Below are positions 62,951 to 64,000 of a stretch of 64,000 nt of DNA, piece after piece. Location of the stretch: contig JAJLRJ010000007.1 in the NCBI GenBank assembly GCA_024195265.1, positions 5,972,058 to 6,036,057 of the forward strand, read 5' to 3'. The stretch is from Dendrophyllia cribrosa. Taxonomy: Eukaryota > Cnidaria > Anthozoa > Scleractinia > Dendrophylliidae. Within the stretch, counting starts at the first letter, position 1. The number at the start of each line of letters is the position of its first letter. The notes beneath the pieces were generated by a model. That model did no database searches. It saw nothing but the letters and a program-made list of their open reading frames with translations, and was not told the origin of the DNA. The translations under genes and the position numbers were made by a program.

Positions 62951-64000
62951 GTAAGCGAACCATATAAAATACTTACCATGCTTATTGAGCAAGACACTTA
63001 AAGCATTCTTATGTCCCGGAGGACGATGCAGAGCATCAAAGAAATGAAATTGCAGCAAGGCAAAAAAAAAAAACATTAAAAAAGTGAACATTCTACCAGT
63101 TTTGGACTCTACATACTTCTTGTAGTATTAGCTTGGGCGAAGACCGTGGCTTAATTTCATTAAATAAAACATAGAAAGAAACGCTGAGAATTGAGAGTTT
63201 AATGAAACTAGACTATCTACATAATCGAGCGGGCGATAAATTCACGCGATCGGCGATCGAGCGAGGAAGCGAAGTTAATGCCGACTTGTTTTCGTGATAA
63301 GCTCGGCCGCTCGACCGACTGCCTCGAGGGACAGCAATCAGTCTAACTGTGACGTCACATATCATGCCACTGATCTCGCCACCGAAGTAACGTCACTCCT
63401 ATTGGTCTCTCTGTATCTTTGGCAACGATGCCCCCTCGGTTCGAATTTCGTTCGCTCGCTCGCCGCTCGGATCGCCGATCGCGTATTTGCTCTCCCGCTC
63501 GACTATCCAGAGACTGAGAGACTGCTAGCAGTCTACTTCGCGGCAACAAAGTGCATGTCATTTTAGCAAAAAAATAAGAAGCAAAGGACCGCGAACGAAA
63601 ATGCAGCTGGTGTACGTAGGATCTGGAGAAGATCAAGTCAGCCAAAAATAGAGATAAAATCACAGTACAAAGCAAGGCTGCTACTACGTAGAACTTTTAA
63701 CGTGACAACGACATGATGGAGCCCAAACTGAAAGCCAAAATGCAACCGTGGACAGCTGTTTCGACCTGGTTGAGTCTCGTCAGCACGGTGTAGCAGCAAA
63801 AAGATAGAAAAACTAGCGCGAACGCCAATTTTCTAACAAATCGCATGTGGTGGTGGCTAGATCTTCTCCATATCCTACGTACACCAGCAGCATTTTCGTT
63901 CGTGGTCCTTTGCTTCTTATTTACTTGTTTTGTTTTGGGACCGTAGGTCTTTTCAGATCCGATATGCTGCATATATTTTTTTTTACATGGTATTGGCCAT
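62951..64000. other. intron or spacer after MFSD6-like D
   Basis: No coding exon is recognised. The area 63220-63515 has scattered inverted words (GCGATCGGCGATCGAGCGAG and GATCGCCGATCGCG), a decayed foldback. The pair at 63571-63925 is listed separately. Confidence 0.45.
63571..63925. mobile_element. foldback element
   Basis: The left AATAAGAAGCAAAGGACC and ACGAAAATGCAGCTGGTGTA are answered at the right by TACACCAGCAGCATTTTCGT and GGTCCTTTGCTTCTTATT. The arms are about 65 bp with few mismatches, and the centre is about 215 bp of unrelated sequence. Confidence 0.8.

Overview
This is a eukaryotic window: introns with GT-AG borders, AT-rich intergenic DNA, microsatellites and very many short inverted-repeat transposons. 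Gene content and repeats (a Penelope-like element with a GIY-YIG domain, a short-LTR Ty3/gypsy element, a tRNA-headed SINE, TTAA-flanked MITEs, an expanded MFSD6-like family) fit an anthozoan cnidarian, probably a stony coral or sea anemone. That assignment is inference; no species marker was read.

Layout. (1) 540-4526, + strand: a three-exon cytochrome P450 of 501 residues, CYP3-clan-like, whose first intron is swollen by (GACT)n microsatellite and a MITE. (2) 4527-7308: a foldback element and a tandem satellite, lying between the convergent 3' ends of the P450 and VPS50. (3) 7309-35278, - strand: a complete VPS50 (syndetin) gene, which I could join as 35 exons coding for 965 residues. Its introns carry most of the mobile elements, including a Penelope-like copy with inverted arms (13900-19447) split by a nearly intact Ty3/gypsy retrotransposon (14674-19294, 5-bp target duplication, LTRs differing at one of 140 positions). 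(4) 35279-38626: intergenic, between divergent genes. (5) 38627-62950: four MFSD6-like major facilitator genes: A (+, 38627-42491), B (-, 47723-50513), C (+, 52280-55247) and D (+, 61246-62950, last exon not in the window). All four share a phase-1 intron at the same place, before the last coding exon. A possible extra terminal exon of the same type lies at 43495-43742 (-). Between A and B sits a nest of transposons, including a 2.2-kb TTAA-flanked element with a decayed DEDDh exonuclease reading frame.

Functionally, VPS50 is a housekeeping endosome-recycling tether subunit. The P450 is a membrane mono-oxygenase of unknown substrate. The MFSD6-like proteins are 12-helix membrane proteins whose large loop after helix 3 differs greatly among copies (about 100 to 620 residues). 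This points to family expansion with diversification of the exposed loop. No operon-like logic is expected or seen.
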